From: Verrucomicrobium sp. BvORR034
Lineage (GTDB): Bacteria > Verrucomicrobiota > Verrucomicrobiia > Verrucomicrobiales > Verrucomicrobiaceae
DNA length: 64,000 bases
NCBI RefSeq assembly: GCF_000739635.1
Contig: NZ_BATQ01000010.1
Location: 1-64,000 of the forward strand
Direction: 5' to 3'
The position numbers were made by a program, and so were the translations under genes. Below the pieces are notes generated by a model, which was not told where the DNA came from, ran no database searches, and saw nothing but the letters and a program-made list of their open reading frames with translations. Positions 45,507 to 53,815 of this stretch are shown here, piece by piece (positions within the stretch are counted from its first letter, which is position 1; every line of letters starts with the position of its first letter).

Positions 45507-46171
45507 ACAACCTGCAGCTTCCGGATCCGCTAACGTTGATCGTGCTGGCCTCTGTGCTGGCGCTGATCCCGTTCCTGGCGGTGATGGTCACCTCCTACGT
45601 GAAGCTGGTGGTCGTGCTCAGCCTGGTGCGCAATGCCCTGGGCGTGCAACAGATCCCGCCCAACATGGTGCTTAACGGCATCGCGGTGATTCTCACGATC
45701 TACATCATGGCCCCGATCGGCCAGCAAACCTTTGCCAACCTGGAAAAGGAGGATCTGAAGAATTTAAGCGTGGAGAGCATCAAGGGCATCATGGACCGGA
45801 GCAGCACGCCCATCCGAAAGTTCCTGGCCTACCACACGGCGGACCGGGAAAAGGCGTTCTTCCTCGATACTGCCCGCCGGCTCTGGGGCGACAAGGCCCA
45901 GGTGAAGATCGACAAGGATGACTTCTTCGTCCTCATCCCCGCCTTCACGGTGAGCGAGTTGACCGCTGCCTTCCAGATCGGATTCCTGCTCTACCTGCCT
46001 TTCATCGCCATCGACCTTATCGTCTCCAACATTTTGCTGGCCATGGGGATGATGATGGTTTCACCCATGACCATCTCCCTGCCGTTCAAGCTCCTGCTCT
46101 TCGTCCTGGTGGACGGTTGGGCTCGGTTGATCCACGGACTGGTCATCACCTACGCCATGCCCGGCGGGTGA
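45503..46171 (+). CDS. sctR: T3SS export apparatus protein SctR
   Basis: A 222-residue membrane protein of the YscR/FliP family, with PFLAVMVTSYVKLVVVLSLVRNALG near the start, IPAFTVSELTAAFQIGFLLYLPF, and four hydrophobic segments. No signal peptide. It forms the export gate core with SctS and SctT. Overlaps sctQ by four bases. Confidence 0.97.
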   Translation: MNNLQLPDPLTLIVLASVLALIPFLAVMVTSYVKLVVVLSLVRNALGVQQIPPNMVLNGIAVILTIYIMAPIGQQTFANLEKEDLKNLSVESIKGIMDRSSTPIRKFLAYHTADREKAFFLDTARRLWGDKAQVKIDKDDFFVLIPAFTVSELTAAFQIGFLLYLPFIAIDLIVSNILLAMGMMMVSPMTISLPFKLLLFVLVDGWARLIHGLVITYAMPGG

Positions 46172-46193
46172 GAGGCGCGCACCCCTGCTTGTC

Positions 46194-46463
46194 ATGAATC
46201 AAGCCTACATTATCGACATCACCAACAAGGCGCTGATTCTGGTGCTGATCCTTTCCCTTCCTCCCATCGTGGTCGCCACGGTGGTGGGGGTGGTCGTGAG
46301 CCTTTTCCAGGCCCTCACTCAGGTGCAGGAGCAGACGTTGTCCTTTGCGGTGAAGCTCATTGTCGTGACCGTGGTCATCATTGCCACGGCCTCCTGGACG
46401 GGAGCGGAGGTGATCAACTTCACCACGCACATCTTTGACACCTTTCCGACTCTCCGAAGGTGA
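46194..46463 (+). CDS. sctS: T3SS export apparatus protein SctS
   Basis: An 89-residue protein with two membrane helices and the family motif LFQALTQVQEQTLSF. YscS/FliQ length. Overlaps the sctT start (GTGA). Confidence 0.96.
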   Translation: MNQAYIIDITNKALILVLILSLPPIVVATVVGVVVSLFQALTQVQEQTLSFAVKLIVVTVVIIATASWTGAEVINFTTHIFDTFPTLRR

Positions 46464-47248
46464 CCTTCGACCTCATAGCGCACCGGGACATCATGCTGAC
46501 GGTCGCCTTCACCCTGCCCCGGATGATGGCGGCGCTCTCGGTGTCGCCGTTTTTTGCCCAGCAGTTCATCACAGGTATTGCCCGGCAGGTGGTCATCATC
46601 AGCCTGACGACGCTGGCCATTCCCATGGTGCATGTGTCCGGTATCCCGCAGGATCCTGACATGCTGTTCTTGATCGGAGTGCTGACCAAGGAGATAGCCA
46701 TCGGCATGCTGCTGGGCTTTGTGACGGGGATGGCCTTCTGGATTGCCGAGGGAACTGGCTTCTTCATCGACAACCAGCGAGGCAGCTCCATGGCGGAGAT
46801 GTTTGACCCGATGTCAGGTGAGAGCACTTCGCCCTTCGGCCTTTTGTTTGCCCGCATCATCGGTGTCTTCTTCTTTGTGGGAGGTGGCTTTATGGCCTTC
46901 CTCACCATCATGTACGACAGCTATGTGCACTGGCCGGTGTTCTCCTGGTTCCCGAAGATGGAGCCGGCATTCCCGATCGTGTTCCTGCATGTGCTGGACA
47001 AGATGATGGGATTGATCGTCACCTTTGCGGCGCCTCTGGTCATCGCCATGTTCATCGCGGAGTTCGGCATGGGGTTGATGAACCGGTTCAGCCCCCAGTT
47101 GAACGTGTTCTTCCTGGCCATGCCGGTGAAGAGTGGCATTGCTGCCGTCTTGATCATCTTCTACCTCGTGTTCCTGGTGGGCTTCCTGCGCAATGAGTTC
47201 CCAACGCCGGGCCAGATTCGGGTGTTCTATAACAAGATCTTTGAGTGA
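46460..47248 (+). CDS. sctT: T3SS export apparatus protein SctT
   Basis: A 262-residue YscT/FliR-family protein with about six membrane helices (LPRMMAALSVSPFF, EIAIGMLLGFVTGMAFW, GTGFFIDNQRGSSMAEMFDP). Start is GTG at 46460 inside the sctS stop; the end overlaps the GTG start of sctU. Confidence 0.95.
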   Translation: MTFDLIAHRDIMLTVAFTLPRMMAALSVSPFFAQQFITGIARQVVIISLTTLAIPMVHVSGIPQDPDMLFLIGVLTKEIAIGMLLGFVTGMAFWIAEGTGFFIDNQRGSSMAEMFDPMSGESTSPFGLLFARIIGVFFFVGGGFMAFLTIMYDSYVHWPVFSWFPKMEPAFPIVFLHVLDKMMGLIVTFAAPLVIAMFIAEFGMGLMNRFSPQLNVFFLAMPVKSGIAAVLIIFYLVFLVGFLRNEFPTPGQIRVFYNKIFE

Positions 47249-48288
47249 GCGAGAAGAACGAGCCACCAACCCCGAAGAAGCTTCGCGACGCCCGCAAGAA
47301 GGGTCAGGTCGCGAAGAGTCAGGATGTGGGCACTGCGGCCCTGACCATTGCGAGTTTTGTCACGATCGGGATCATGTGGCCCTCCATGGTGGAGCAGGCG
47401 AAGGAGCTCATCCTTCTGCCGGTCCAGTATTACCACAAGCCCTTCCAACAGGGCTCCATGGAGCTGATGCTGGCGATTGGCCGGAAGGTTCTCCTCATGT
47501 CCATGCCCATCCTCATGGTGGTGATGGTGGTGGGCCTGGCGGCGGGTTTTGGTCAGATTGGGTTCATGCTCACGTTTGAGCCCCTCAAGCCTGAGCTGAA
47601 GAAGCTCAACCCGATGGACAAAGCCAAGCAGATCTTTTCGATGAAGAGCCTGGTGGAGCTGCTCAAATCCACCATCAAGGTAGGGGTGATCGGGATCATC
47701 ATCTACTATGTTACCAAGGCGAGCCTGGACCCGTTGACACGGCTGCCCTATGGCGGCGAGGAGTCGGTGCTCACGGCGTTGCAGCCGATGATCAAGGCGC
47801 TGACGATGAATGTGGTCATGGCGTACATCATCATCGCAGCGGCCGACTTCTTTTTCCAAAAATATCAGCACATCAAGCAGCTGAAGATGTCGAAGGATGA
47901 GGTCAAGCGTGAGTACAAGGAGAGCGAAGGCAATCCTGAAATCAAAGGCAAGCGCAAACAACTCGCCCAGGAGGCGGCTCAGAGCGACACCATGGGACGC
48001 ACCCGCAAAGCTTCAGTGGTAGTGACCAACCCCACCCATCTGGCCATCGCCATCTACTATGATGAGAACGATGACAAGATGCCGCGGGTGCTGGCGAAGG
48101 GGGAGGACCATGTCGCCAGGCGCATGGTAGAGGTGGCTCGTGAGGAGGGCATCCCCGTCATGCAGCATGTCCCGTTGGCCAGGGCGCTGTATGAGAACGT
48201 GGACATTGACCGCTTCGTGCCCAGCGACCTCATCGAGCCCATGGCCGAGGTGCTGCGCTGGGTGCAGGAGTGGAAAGAACTTCGCTGA
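47245..48288 (+). CDS. sctU: T3SS autocleaved switch protein SctU
   Basis: A 347-residue YscU/FlhB-family protein. It opens with EKNEPPTPKKLRDARKKGQVAKSQD, has four membrane helices, and keeps the autocleavage motif N262-P263-T264-H265, so the substrate-specificity switch should work. GTG start overlaps sctT. Last gene of the core; a 97-base gap follows with no clear terminator. Confidence 0.97.
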   Translation: MSEKNEPPTPKKLRDARKKGQVAKSQDVGTAALTIASFVTIGIMWPSMVEQAKELILLPVQYYHKPFQQGSMELMLAIGRKVLLMSMPILMVVMVVGLAAGFGQIGFMLTFEPLKPELKKLNPMDKAKQIFSMKSLVELLKSTIKVGVIGIIIYYVTKASLDPLTRLPYGGEESVLTALQPMIKALTMNVVMAYIIIAAADFFFQKYQHIKQLKMSKDEVKREYKESEGNPEIKGKRKQLAQEAAQSDTMGRTRKASVVVTNPTHLAIAIYYDENDDKMPRVLAKGEDHVARRMVEVAREEGIPVMQHVPLARALYENVDIDRFVPSDLIEPMAEVLRWVQEWKELR

Positions 48289-48385
48289 GTTACGGCAAGT
48301 CGGTCGCGCAACGCAATTGTCACATCGCGGCGTGTAAGCGTGAAGGGGTGCCGGGCATAGTTTGGTGGAATCACCAGCTGTTGCC

Positions 48386-50485
48386 ATGGACCAAACCTCT
48401 ACGATCTCCAGACAGTCATCCGTAACCTCCCTGCCTCAACTGGCACCACCCGAGCCCTCCGGCGGTGGCCTGCAGCAGGTGGATCCACCCAAGCCCAAAG
48501 GGCAGGTGCCGCCTACGGACATGCAGCGCACGGCCCCTTCGTCTTTCAAGACGCAGGGACTGAAGGTGTCTGACAAGGGCAGGGCCCGCATGCAGAAGAC
48601 GCTGGACGCCCGCGCCGCGAAGCAGGCCAAGTTTGACAGCCCACCTTCCAGCGGGCCGGAGCGCGACAAGGTGTTGAAGGAGAAGAGCAAGGACACGCAG
48701 TCGCGGTTCCAGAAATTCCTCAAGGAGTTCAAGTCTGTCTTCAAGAACACCGGCAAGGCCGTCAAGGCCGGCGGGGATGGAGCAAAGTACATCGGAGGCA
48801 GCGGGCATGACGTTTCCAAGATCACCGGCGGGATCGGTGCGGGAGCCCAGATCGTGGAGACCGTCTCTGACCTGTATCTGGCGAAGGTGAAGATCGACAA
48901 AGCCAAGAGCGATCTGGAGATCGTGAAGGAGTTCTCCCCCGAGAAGATGAAGCAGGAGGAGGCGAACTTGCGCGGTGTCCGCAGCGATGTGCTGAAGATC
49001 AAGGGCAAGCTGGAAGGACACGTGGACAAGGCCAAGAGCCTGGTGAAGACCGCCACAACCCAGCTCAAGAGCCTCGACCGCGATCTTCAACTCAAGGACG
49101 CGGAGATCGGCATCATCAAAGGCAAGCTCAAGGGCATCCATGAAAACATCCAGCTGATGCGCGACCGCGGCTACGGGGAGGACTTCCTGGTGGAGCAGGG
49201 CGTCGAGCTGCAGGGCATGCTCGATGACCTTCAAGGGCAGCGCGACGACCTGGCGGCCAAACGGGAGGCGTGCAGCAAGAAGGTGGATGCGCGGCAGACC
49301 AAACTGGACGGGTTGCAGGAAAAACTCACGGAATGCAACGACCTGCTGAAGACGGTGGATGACGCGCTCGCCAAGAACACCACCACCGGACGCATGAAAG
49401 GCCGGGTGGCGGAGAAGGATCTCAACAGCTACAACGACAACGTGGGTCTGGAACGTGCCAAGATGGTGAAGTCCCTCTGGGATGGTCAGAAGGCGGTCCT
49501 GGACATCGGGACCATCAGCTCTGCCGGCACCCAGGTGGTGAGTGAAGGGTTCAAGCTCGCAGGCGGCGTCACCGGCGTGGTGGTGGGACCGCTCACCGTG
49601 GCGGTGAACAGTTACGAGTTCTACAATGACGTGACAGACAACCGGGTGTTTCTGGCCCTGAAGAAGAAGTCCACCGATGCGCTTGGCCGCACGGATGTCA
49701 TCAAGCAGGATGATGTGGAACTGCTGGCGATTGCAGAGCGTCTGCGTCTGAAGCAGAAGAAGCAGTCCGTGGACAAAGGGCTGAGCGCCACAAAGAACTT
49801 CTTCGGTGCACTGGGCGGTGTGGGGACAGCCACGGCGGGAGCGGTGGCCATTGCCGTGACGGCGGGCGCGGTTTCTGCAACGGCAGCCGGAGTGGTGATC
49901 GCCACGCCGATTGGCTGGGCCCTGGCGGGCGGAGCAGCATTGGCGGCGATCGGATACGGCATCTACAAGCTGGCGAGACACATCAACAGCAAGGGCATCA
50001 AAGATGCGTTGCAGACCACGCTGAAAAACCTCAATGGTCAGGACGGCACCAAGAAGATCTCTGACCTGGGGCTGGAAGGCAAGGACGCCAAGGCCATGAC
50101 GCGGGTCACGGACAAGATGATCAAGGCGCTGAAGGCGCAGGGCATCACGGCCAAGGCCTCCGACTTCACGGTCGCTGATGTGCAGGCTTATGCTTCCAGC
50201 AAGCTGCTCGCGCGAGACAGCGGTGTGGCCACGGCCTCACTCTACCATCGGTTCAAGGAAGAACTGACGGATCACTTCGCGCAAAAGGGCATCACCGACC
50301 CCACCGAGCAGGACATGGAAGATTACCTGAAAGCGAAGAAGGATGAGCGGCCTGTGGGCACCGCCGTGGGGCTGATGAGCACGCTGGGGCTGAGCCTCAA
50401 CAAGGCTGAGGCGCTGGACATGTTCCGGGACAGCAGTTCCTCGGACTCCATCAAGTTCCTCACCAAGAAGCTGAAGCTCGCCTGA
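48386..50485 (+). CDS. Candidate T3SS effector: coiled coil plus Gly/Ala-rich hydrophobic region
   Basis: A 699-residue protein (ATG at 48386; an in-frame TTG at 48362). The first 100 residues are rich in Ser, Thr, Pro and Gln. A basic amphipathic segment (FQKFLKEFKSVFKNTGKAVK, residues 108-127) follows, then a long coiled coil (about 190-340). A Gly/Ala/Val-rich hydrophobic stretch at about 471-535 could insert into membranes. The C-terminus is helical and charged. No catalytic motif was recognised. Its position just after sctU, with a putative chaperone gene next, supports an exported protein that acts at host membranes. Confidence 0.72.
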   Translation: MDQTSTISRQSSVTSLPQLAPPEPSGGGLQQVDPPKPKGQVPPTDMQRTAPSSFKTQGLKVSDKGRARMQKTLDARAAKQAKFDSPPSSGPERDKVLKEKSKDTQSRFQKFLKEFKSVFKNTGKAVKAGGDGAKYIGGSGHDVSKITGGIGAGAQIVETVSDLYLAKVKIDKAKSDLEIVKEFSPEKMKQEEANLRGVRSDVLKIKGKLEGHVDKAKSLVKTATTQLKSLDRDLQLKDAEIGIIKGKLKGIHENIQLMRDRGYGEDFLVEQGVELQGMLDDLQGQRDDLAAKREACSKKVDARQTKLDGLQEKLTECNDLLKTVDDALAKNTTTGRMKGRVAEKDLNSYNDNVGLERAKMVKSLWDGQKAVLDIGTISSAGTQVVSEGFKLAGGVTGVVVGPLTVAVNSYEFYNDVTDNRVFLALKKKSTDALGRTDVIKQDDVELLAIAERLRLKQKKQSVDKGLSATKNFFGALGGVGTATAGAVAIAVTAGAVSATAAGVVIATPIGWALAGGAALAAIGYGIYKLARHINSKGIKDALQTTLKNLNGQDGTKKISDLGLEGKDAKAMTRVTDKMIKALKAQGITAKASDFTVADVQAYASSKLLARDSGVATASLYHRFKEELTDHFAQKGITDPTEQDMEDYLKAKKDERPVGTAVGLMSTLGLSLNKAEALDMFRDSSSSDSIKFLTKKLKLA

Positions 50486-50558
50486 TGGCGGACCTGGACG
50501 GCACGGCACTCACGCAACGAATCCACAAAGCACGAACCCATCAACCTGACCCCATACC

Positions 50559-51140
50559 ATGACTGAGCAAACGCAATCCCCGCTGGCCATCCTGGCCGGC
50601 CCACTGGAAGACCTCGAGTACTATGTTGATCTGAAACCTGTGCAGGAGGACGGGCTCTATGAACGGCTCTATCTCACCCTGGATGTGGATGAAGAGCGTC
50701 CAGAGCTGGAGTACGGGCTGGAGATCTACTTCATCAATGACGTGATGGAGGCATTCGGCAGTGACACGGATGCGGAGGAGGCGGTGATCACGCAGTTCAT
50801 GCTGATCCTGCCCTTCAGCTTCCCGGCAGAGACGCTGCTGGAGGCCATGCGCCTGTGCAACTATGTGAACCGCCTGCTTCCGCTGGGGGCCTTCGGCGTA
50901 AGCGAGGAAGATGGGGCGGTGTTTCTCCGCTACTGCCTGGCGTCTGATTCCCGCGCGGTGCCGGAGAGCGTTGTGATCGAGGTGGTGCAGGCGCTGGAGT
51001 TTGCCTGCCGGGAGTACGGCCCGCACTTTGAGAAGATCTCCCAAGGACAGTCCGCGGTGAAAGAGTTCCTCGGAAGGTTCGAGGAGAGTGGCCACCAGAT
51101 CCCGAGTGTGGGGAGTCCGGAGCTGTTCCGCGCGAGCTGA
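50559..51140 (+). CDS. YbjN/T3SS-chaperone-fold protein
   Basis: A 193-residue acidic protein of alternating helices and strands (LTLDVDEERPELEYGLEIYFIND, ITQFMLILPFSFP, CNYVNRLLPLGAFGVSEEDGAVFLRYCL), the pattern of YbjN and CesT-like chaperones. It lies 73 bases after the coiled-coil candidate effector and is a plausible dedicated chaperone. Longer than the other chaperones here. A terminator follows. Confidence 0.68.
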   Translation: MTEQTQSPLAILAGPLEDLEYYVDLKPVQEDGLYERLYLTLDVDEERPELEYGLEIYFINDVMEAFGSDTDAEEAVITQFMLILPFSFPAETLLEAMRLCNYVNRLLPLGAFGVSEEDGAVFLRYCLASDSRAVPESVVIEVVQALEFACREYGPHFEKISQGQSAVKEFLGRFEESGHQIPSVGSPELFRAS

Positions 51141-51176
51141 GCCCTGTGGTCGCGGCCTTTGAGCAACGAGTCATGA

Positions 51177-51207
51177 GGGAGGTCCGGTGACGGGCCTCCC
51201 TTTTTTT
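51177..51207 (+). terminator. Rho-independent terminator
   Basis: A 10-bp stem GGGAGGTCCG/CGGGCCTCCC (one G-T pair) with a GTGA loop, followed by seven T. It ends the rightward transcription of the T3SS/effector stretch and lies between convergent genes. Confidence 0.9.
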
Positions 51208-51221
51208 AATCTCTCTGAAGG

Positions 51222-51701
51222 TCAGATGCGCATTCCGAACGCCAGCAAGCCTTCATGCTCGGCGTGCGAGGCCGCGCCCTGCGAAGGCGCACGGACGGCG
51301 TCCAGGTCACTTCGCACGTTGAGTGCGGTATCGAGGAAATTTTCCATCACTGTGGAAAAGGTGGCGGGGTCCAGCGCCTCGACCGGCTGGTTGAAGCAGA
51401 GGACGACCTGATTCTCCCGGGCATCCACCGCCAGGGTGGCGCCGTTGGTCTGGGCGCAGAGGAGGTTGCGTTCCAGCAGTTCCGTGAGGAAGGCCTCGCG
51501 CTCCTGGGAAGGCAGCTCGCAGAGCGGGCTGTAGAAGTGAAGGGTGGCACCGTCAGAGGACAGTTCCAGCACCATGTCCAGCAGCTCCTGGTATTCGAAA
51601 GCGCAGACGCCCGAGTCATTCAGTCTCGCCCCGATCAAGCCTCTTGAGGCGCCAAACTCCGACAGAAGGTCATTCACCCGATCCCGTGCCTTGGTGTTCA
51701 T
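51222..51701 (-). CDS. Class I T3SS chaperone (CesT/SycE-like)
   Basis: A 159-residue acidic protein: helix ARDRVNDLLSEFGASRGL, strand LDMVLELSSDGATLHFYSPL, core LLERNLLCAQTNGATLAVDARENQ, strand VVLCFNQPVEAL and helix FSTVMENFLDTALNVRSDL. Transcribed divergently from the kinase-like candidate effector across a 191-base gap, so the two may share a regulatory region. That gap holds two GTAACT copies 28 bases apart (51797, 51825) but no proven promoter. Confidence 0.82.
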   Translation of the reverse strand: MNTKARDRVNDLLSEFGASRGLIGARLNDSGVCAFEYQELLDMVLELSSDGATLHFYSPLCELPSQEREAFLTELLERNLLCAQTNGATLAVDARENQVVLCFNQPVEALDPATFSTVMENFLDTALNVRSDLDAVRAPSQGAASHAEHEGLLAFGMRI

Positions 51702-51892
51702 GGTCCACGATTGTACTGGAATGCCCCGGGGGCGCATGTCACGATTCCGCCACACCGGTTTGTAGAGGCAAAAAGGGGGCGATCTCTGTCCTGAATGTAA
51801 CTCACACCTGCCGGTGGACAGAAAGTAACTGGGGCAGTGCATGCAGAGGCCAATGCGCACATGCAGCCCGGGTGCTTCCGAAACACATCACC

Positions 51893-52969
51893 ATGAACGT
51901 AAATAACAACAACTATAACATCTCCACCACGGGCGGGCTGGGAGCCACCGGGCAGACTGGCGACATCGGCCAGTTGGATGGAATGACGCTGACCCAGGGA
52001 GCCACCGCCCCCAAAAAGAGCTTCAAGGCGCAGGTGAAGGAGTTTTTTCGCGAGATCGGCCAGTTCTTCAAATCACTGACCCAGCGCAAGGCCACGGTGG
52101 GCGAGCCCCAGACGGCCAGGACTGGCAAGAAAGGTGATGGCGGTCCTCTGCTGGGGGACGGGCTGAAAGAGCCGGATTTCAGCAAGGCCAAATCCTTCAA
52201 GCCCATGTCTTCCGGCAATGGGGGAGCCTGTTTTGTGAAGCTGGAGGATTCCACTGTGGTGATCAAAGGCGGCTCCCAAACCGGGGCCATCCGTGAAGTG
52301 TATGGCGCACAATTGGCCCGTGAACTGGGGCTGCCTGCTCCGGAAACCCGTCTGCTGACCTCTCAAGAAAAGGCACAGATCGCTCAGGGCATGCGTGAGC
52401 AGGGTGTGACCATGCCCGACCGTAATGGAGGGGATGACGCTCCGATCATCGTGATGGAACACGTGAACGGCAAGACGGTGGATGAGGCAGGCAAGGCGGG
52501 CAAAACCAGCAGCAAGGACTTGGCAAAGTCGTTCGGCAAATGGCTGGCCTTCGCGGCCTTTATCAAGGAGCCGGACACCTTCCATGGACTGGTCTCTGGC
52601 CGCGAATACACCACTGGCGGCGGGATCAACTCGTCCAACTTCATGATTGATCCCAAACATCCCGAACTGGGGATCGTGGGAATCGACCAGAATGTGGGGG
52701 GATCGGACGAAAGCGGGGCGCTGGACGATGTCCTGTCCGGCAACGAGGCATTCTTCGACAGAGCGGCGCAACACGTCGCCCGGGCGGCTGGCGATGATGC
52801 GGATCCAGAATCTCTGGTCGATATGGTAAAGGAGGGGGCCAAAGAGACGCTGGATGCGATTTCGAAGATGAGTCCTGATCGAATTGAGGAGATGGGCCGT
52901 GAGCTGGGGATCGATGACAAGACCATCCGGGCGCTCAAGGCTCGTCAGGCCCTCGTCACAGGGAATTGA
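51893..52969 (+). CDS. Candidate T3SS effector resembling actin-fragmin/PI3K-like kinases
   Basis: A 358-residue protein. The N-terminus is Asn/Thr/Gly-rich, then a basic amphipathic segment (PKKSFKAQVKEFFREIGQFF, residues 40-59). A kinase-like region follows: CFVKLEDSTVVIKGG (K125, possible ATP lysine), AIREVYGAQLARELGLPAPE (E135), IIVMEHVNG hinge and SSNFMIDPKHPELGIVGIDQN (N249, D265: possible catalytic Asn and metal-binding Asp). This order is that of actin-fragmin kinase and other PI3K-like bacterial kinases. Activity is unproven, and an HRD-like loop is not obvious. Divergent from a class I chaperone gene. Confidence 0.7.
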   Translation: MNVNNNNYNISTTGGLGATGQTGDIGQLDGMTLTQGATAPKKSFKAQVKEFFREIGQFFKSLTQRKATVGEPQTARTGKKGDGGPLLGDGLKEPDFSKAKSFKPMSSGNGGACFVKLEDSTVVIKGGSQTGAIREVYGAQLARELGLPAPETRLLTSQEKAQIAQGMREQGVTMPDRNGGDDAPIIVMEHVNGKTVDEAGKAGKTSSKDLAKSFGKWLAFAAFIKEPDTFHGLVSGREYTTGGGINSSNFMIDPKHPELGIVGIDQNVGGSDESGALDDVLSGNEAFFDRAAQHVARAAGDDADPESLVDMVKEGAKETLDAISKMSPDRIEEMGRELGIDDKTIRALKARQALVTGN

Positions 52970-53139
52970 GGCAATTTCTTCAGTCGTGAAAAGATTTCGT
53001 CAAACCGTGTAACCGTATGTGGGATGGTGGACAGAGTAGGGGCAGGAAAGGAGCCGCGTTTCAGGCCAGCCAGATGGCCCCGGAGGCGCGTATCCAGACC
53101 CGGACCAGTTCTTCCGCCTCTCTTCTTCATCCCAGCGAC

Positions 53140-53799
53140 ATGAGCGTCACCAAGGTCACTCCTTCGAAAACGGTTGATACCGTGGTTCGGACGGCGGCTC
53201 CTGAAGGGCGGCTGGAGGGGATGAGTGTGACGATGGCCCCCGCACCGCCGCCGAAAAAGACGGTGAAGGCGCACATCGCCTCCAAATTTCAGGGGGTGCG
53301 ACGTCTTTTCAGCGGCTTGGGCAAGCGGGCTGAGTCGGCGGAATTGTCCGCCGTAGGGCCGGGGCGGCACCCCGTGCCACTGCCTCGCATGCCTGATGGC
53401 ACGGTCAATGTGGAGGCGATCTTTGATCAGACCACGCTCGTGAAGCGCCTCAAGCGCATCGCGGACGAGTTTGGCCAGGCCGAGGGCCAAGCCGTGAGAT
53501 TCCTGGAGATGACCCAGCAGCTGCCCGAGGTGGACTCTGCGGTGGCGGCCCAGGTCTTTGTGGATGCGGTCCGGTCGGAATTTACCACCGGGCACTCCGA
53601 ACACTGGCTGCATACGAGCAGTGATGTGCCCGATCTCGATGCGCGCCTGAGCGCCATCAAGGAAAAGGCGCAGCGGCCCAATGCGGATCCCCGCGAGTTG
53701 AAGGAGGAAATCAACGCGCTGGTGGATCCTCTGAAGGCAGTGCAGATCCAGCTCGTGACCTCCATCCTGCTGCCTGCGCTACAGGCAGAGTGCCGCTAA
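53140..53799 (+). CDS. Candidate T3SS effector, small, helical
   Basis: A 219-residue protein (ATG at 53140; upstream in-frame extension lacks coding character). Ser/Thr/Val-rich N-terminus, then the basic segment PPPKKTVKAHIASKFQGVRRLF (split here at residues 37-57) that matches the corresponding segment of the preceding candidate effector. A helical domain follows. Unrecognised family. It lies 170 bases after the kinase-like gene in the same direction; the gap holds nothing recognisable. Effector status is inferred from the shared N-terminal architecture. Confidence 0.6.
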   Translation: MSVTKVTPSKTVDTVVRTAAPEGRLEGMSVTMAPAPPPKKTVKAHIASKFQGVRRLFSGLGKRAESAELSAVGPGRHPVPLPRMPDGTVNVEAIFDQTTLVKRLKRIADEFGQAEGQAVRFLEMTQQLPEVDSAVAAQVFVDAVRSEFTTGHSEHWLHTSSDVPDLDARLSAIKEKAQRPNADPRELKEEINALVDPLKAVQIQLVTSILLPALQAECR

Positions 53800-53815
53800 G
53801 CGGTGTCCAGAAGGC

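Noticed and set aside
48289..48385. Possible terminator or promoter between sctU and the coiled-coil candidate effector
   Set aside because: No stem followed by T residues and no clear -35/-10 pair could be found, so transcription may simply continue.
15369..53015. GTAAC motifs (about 15369-15380 as a direct pair on the minus strand, 25934, 30995, 51797, 51825, 53009) in gaps near T3SS and chaperone genes, possibly a shared activator site
   Set aside because: A five-base motif is expected more than a hundred times in 64 kb on both strands, and spacing to starts is not constant. It is absent before several T3SS genes.
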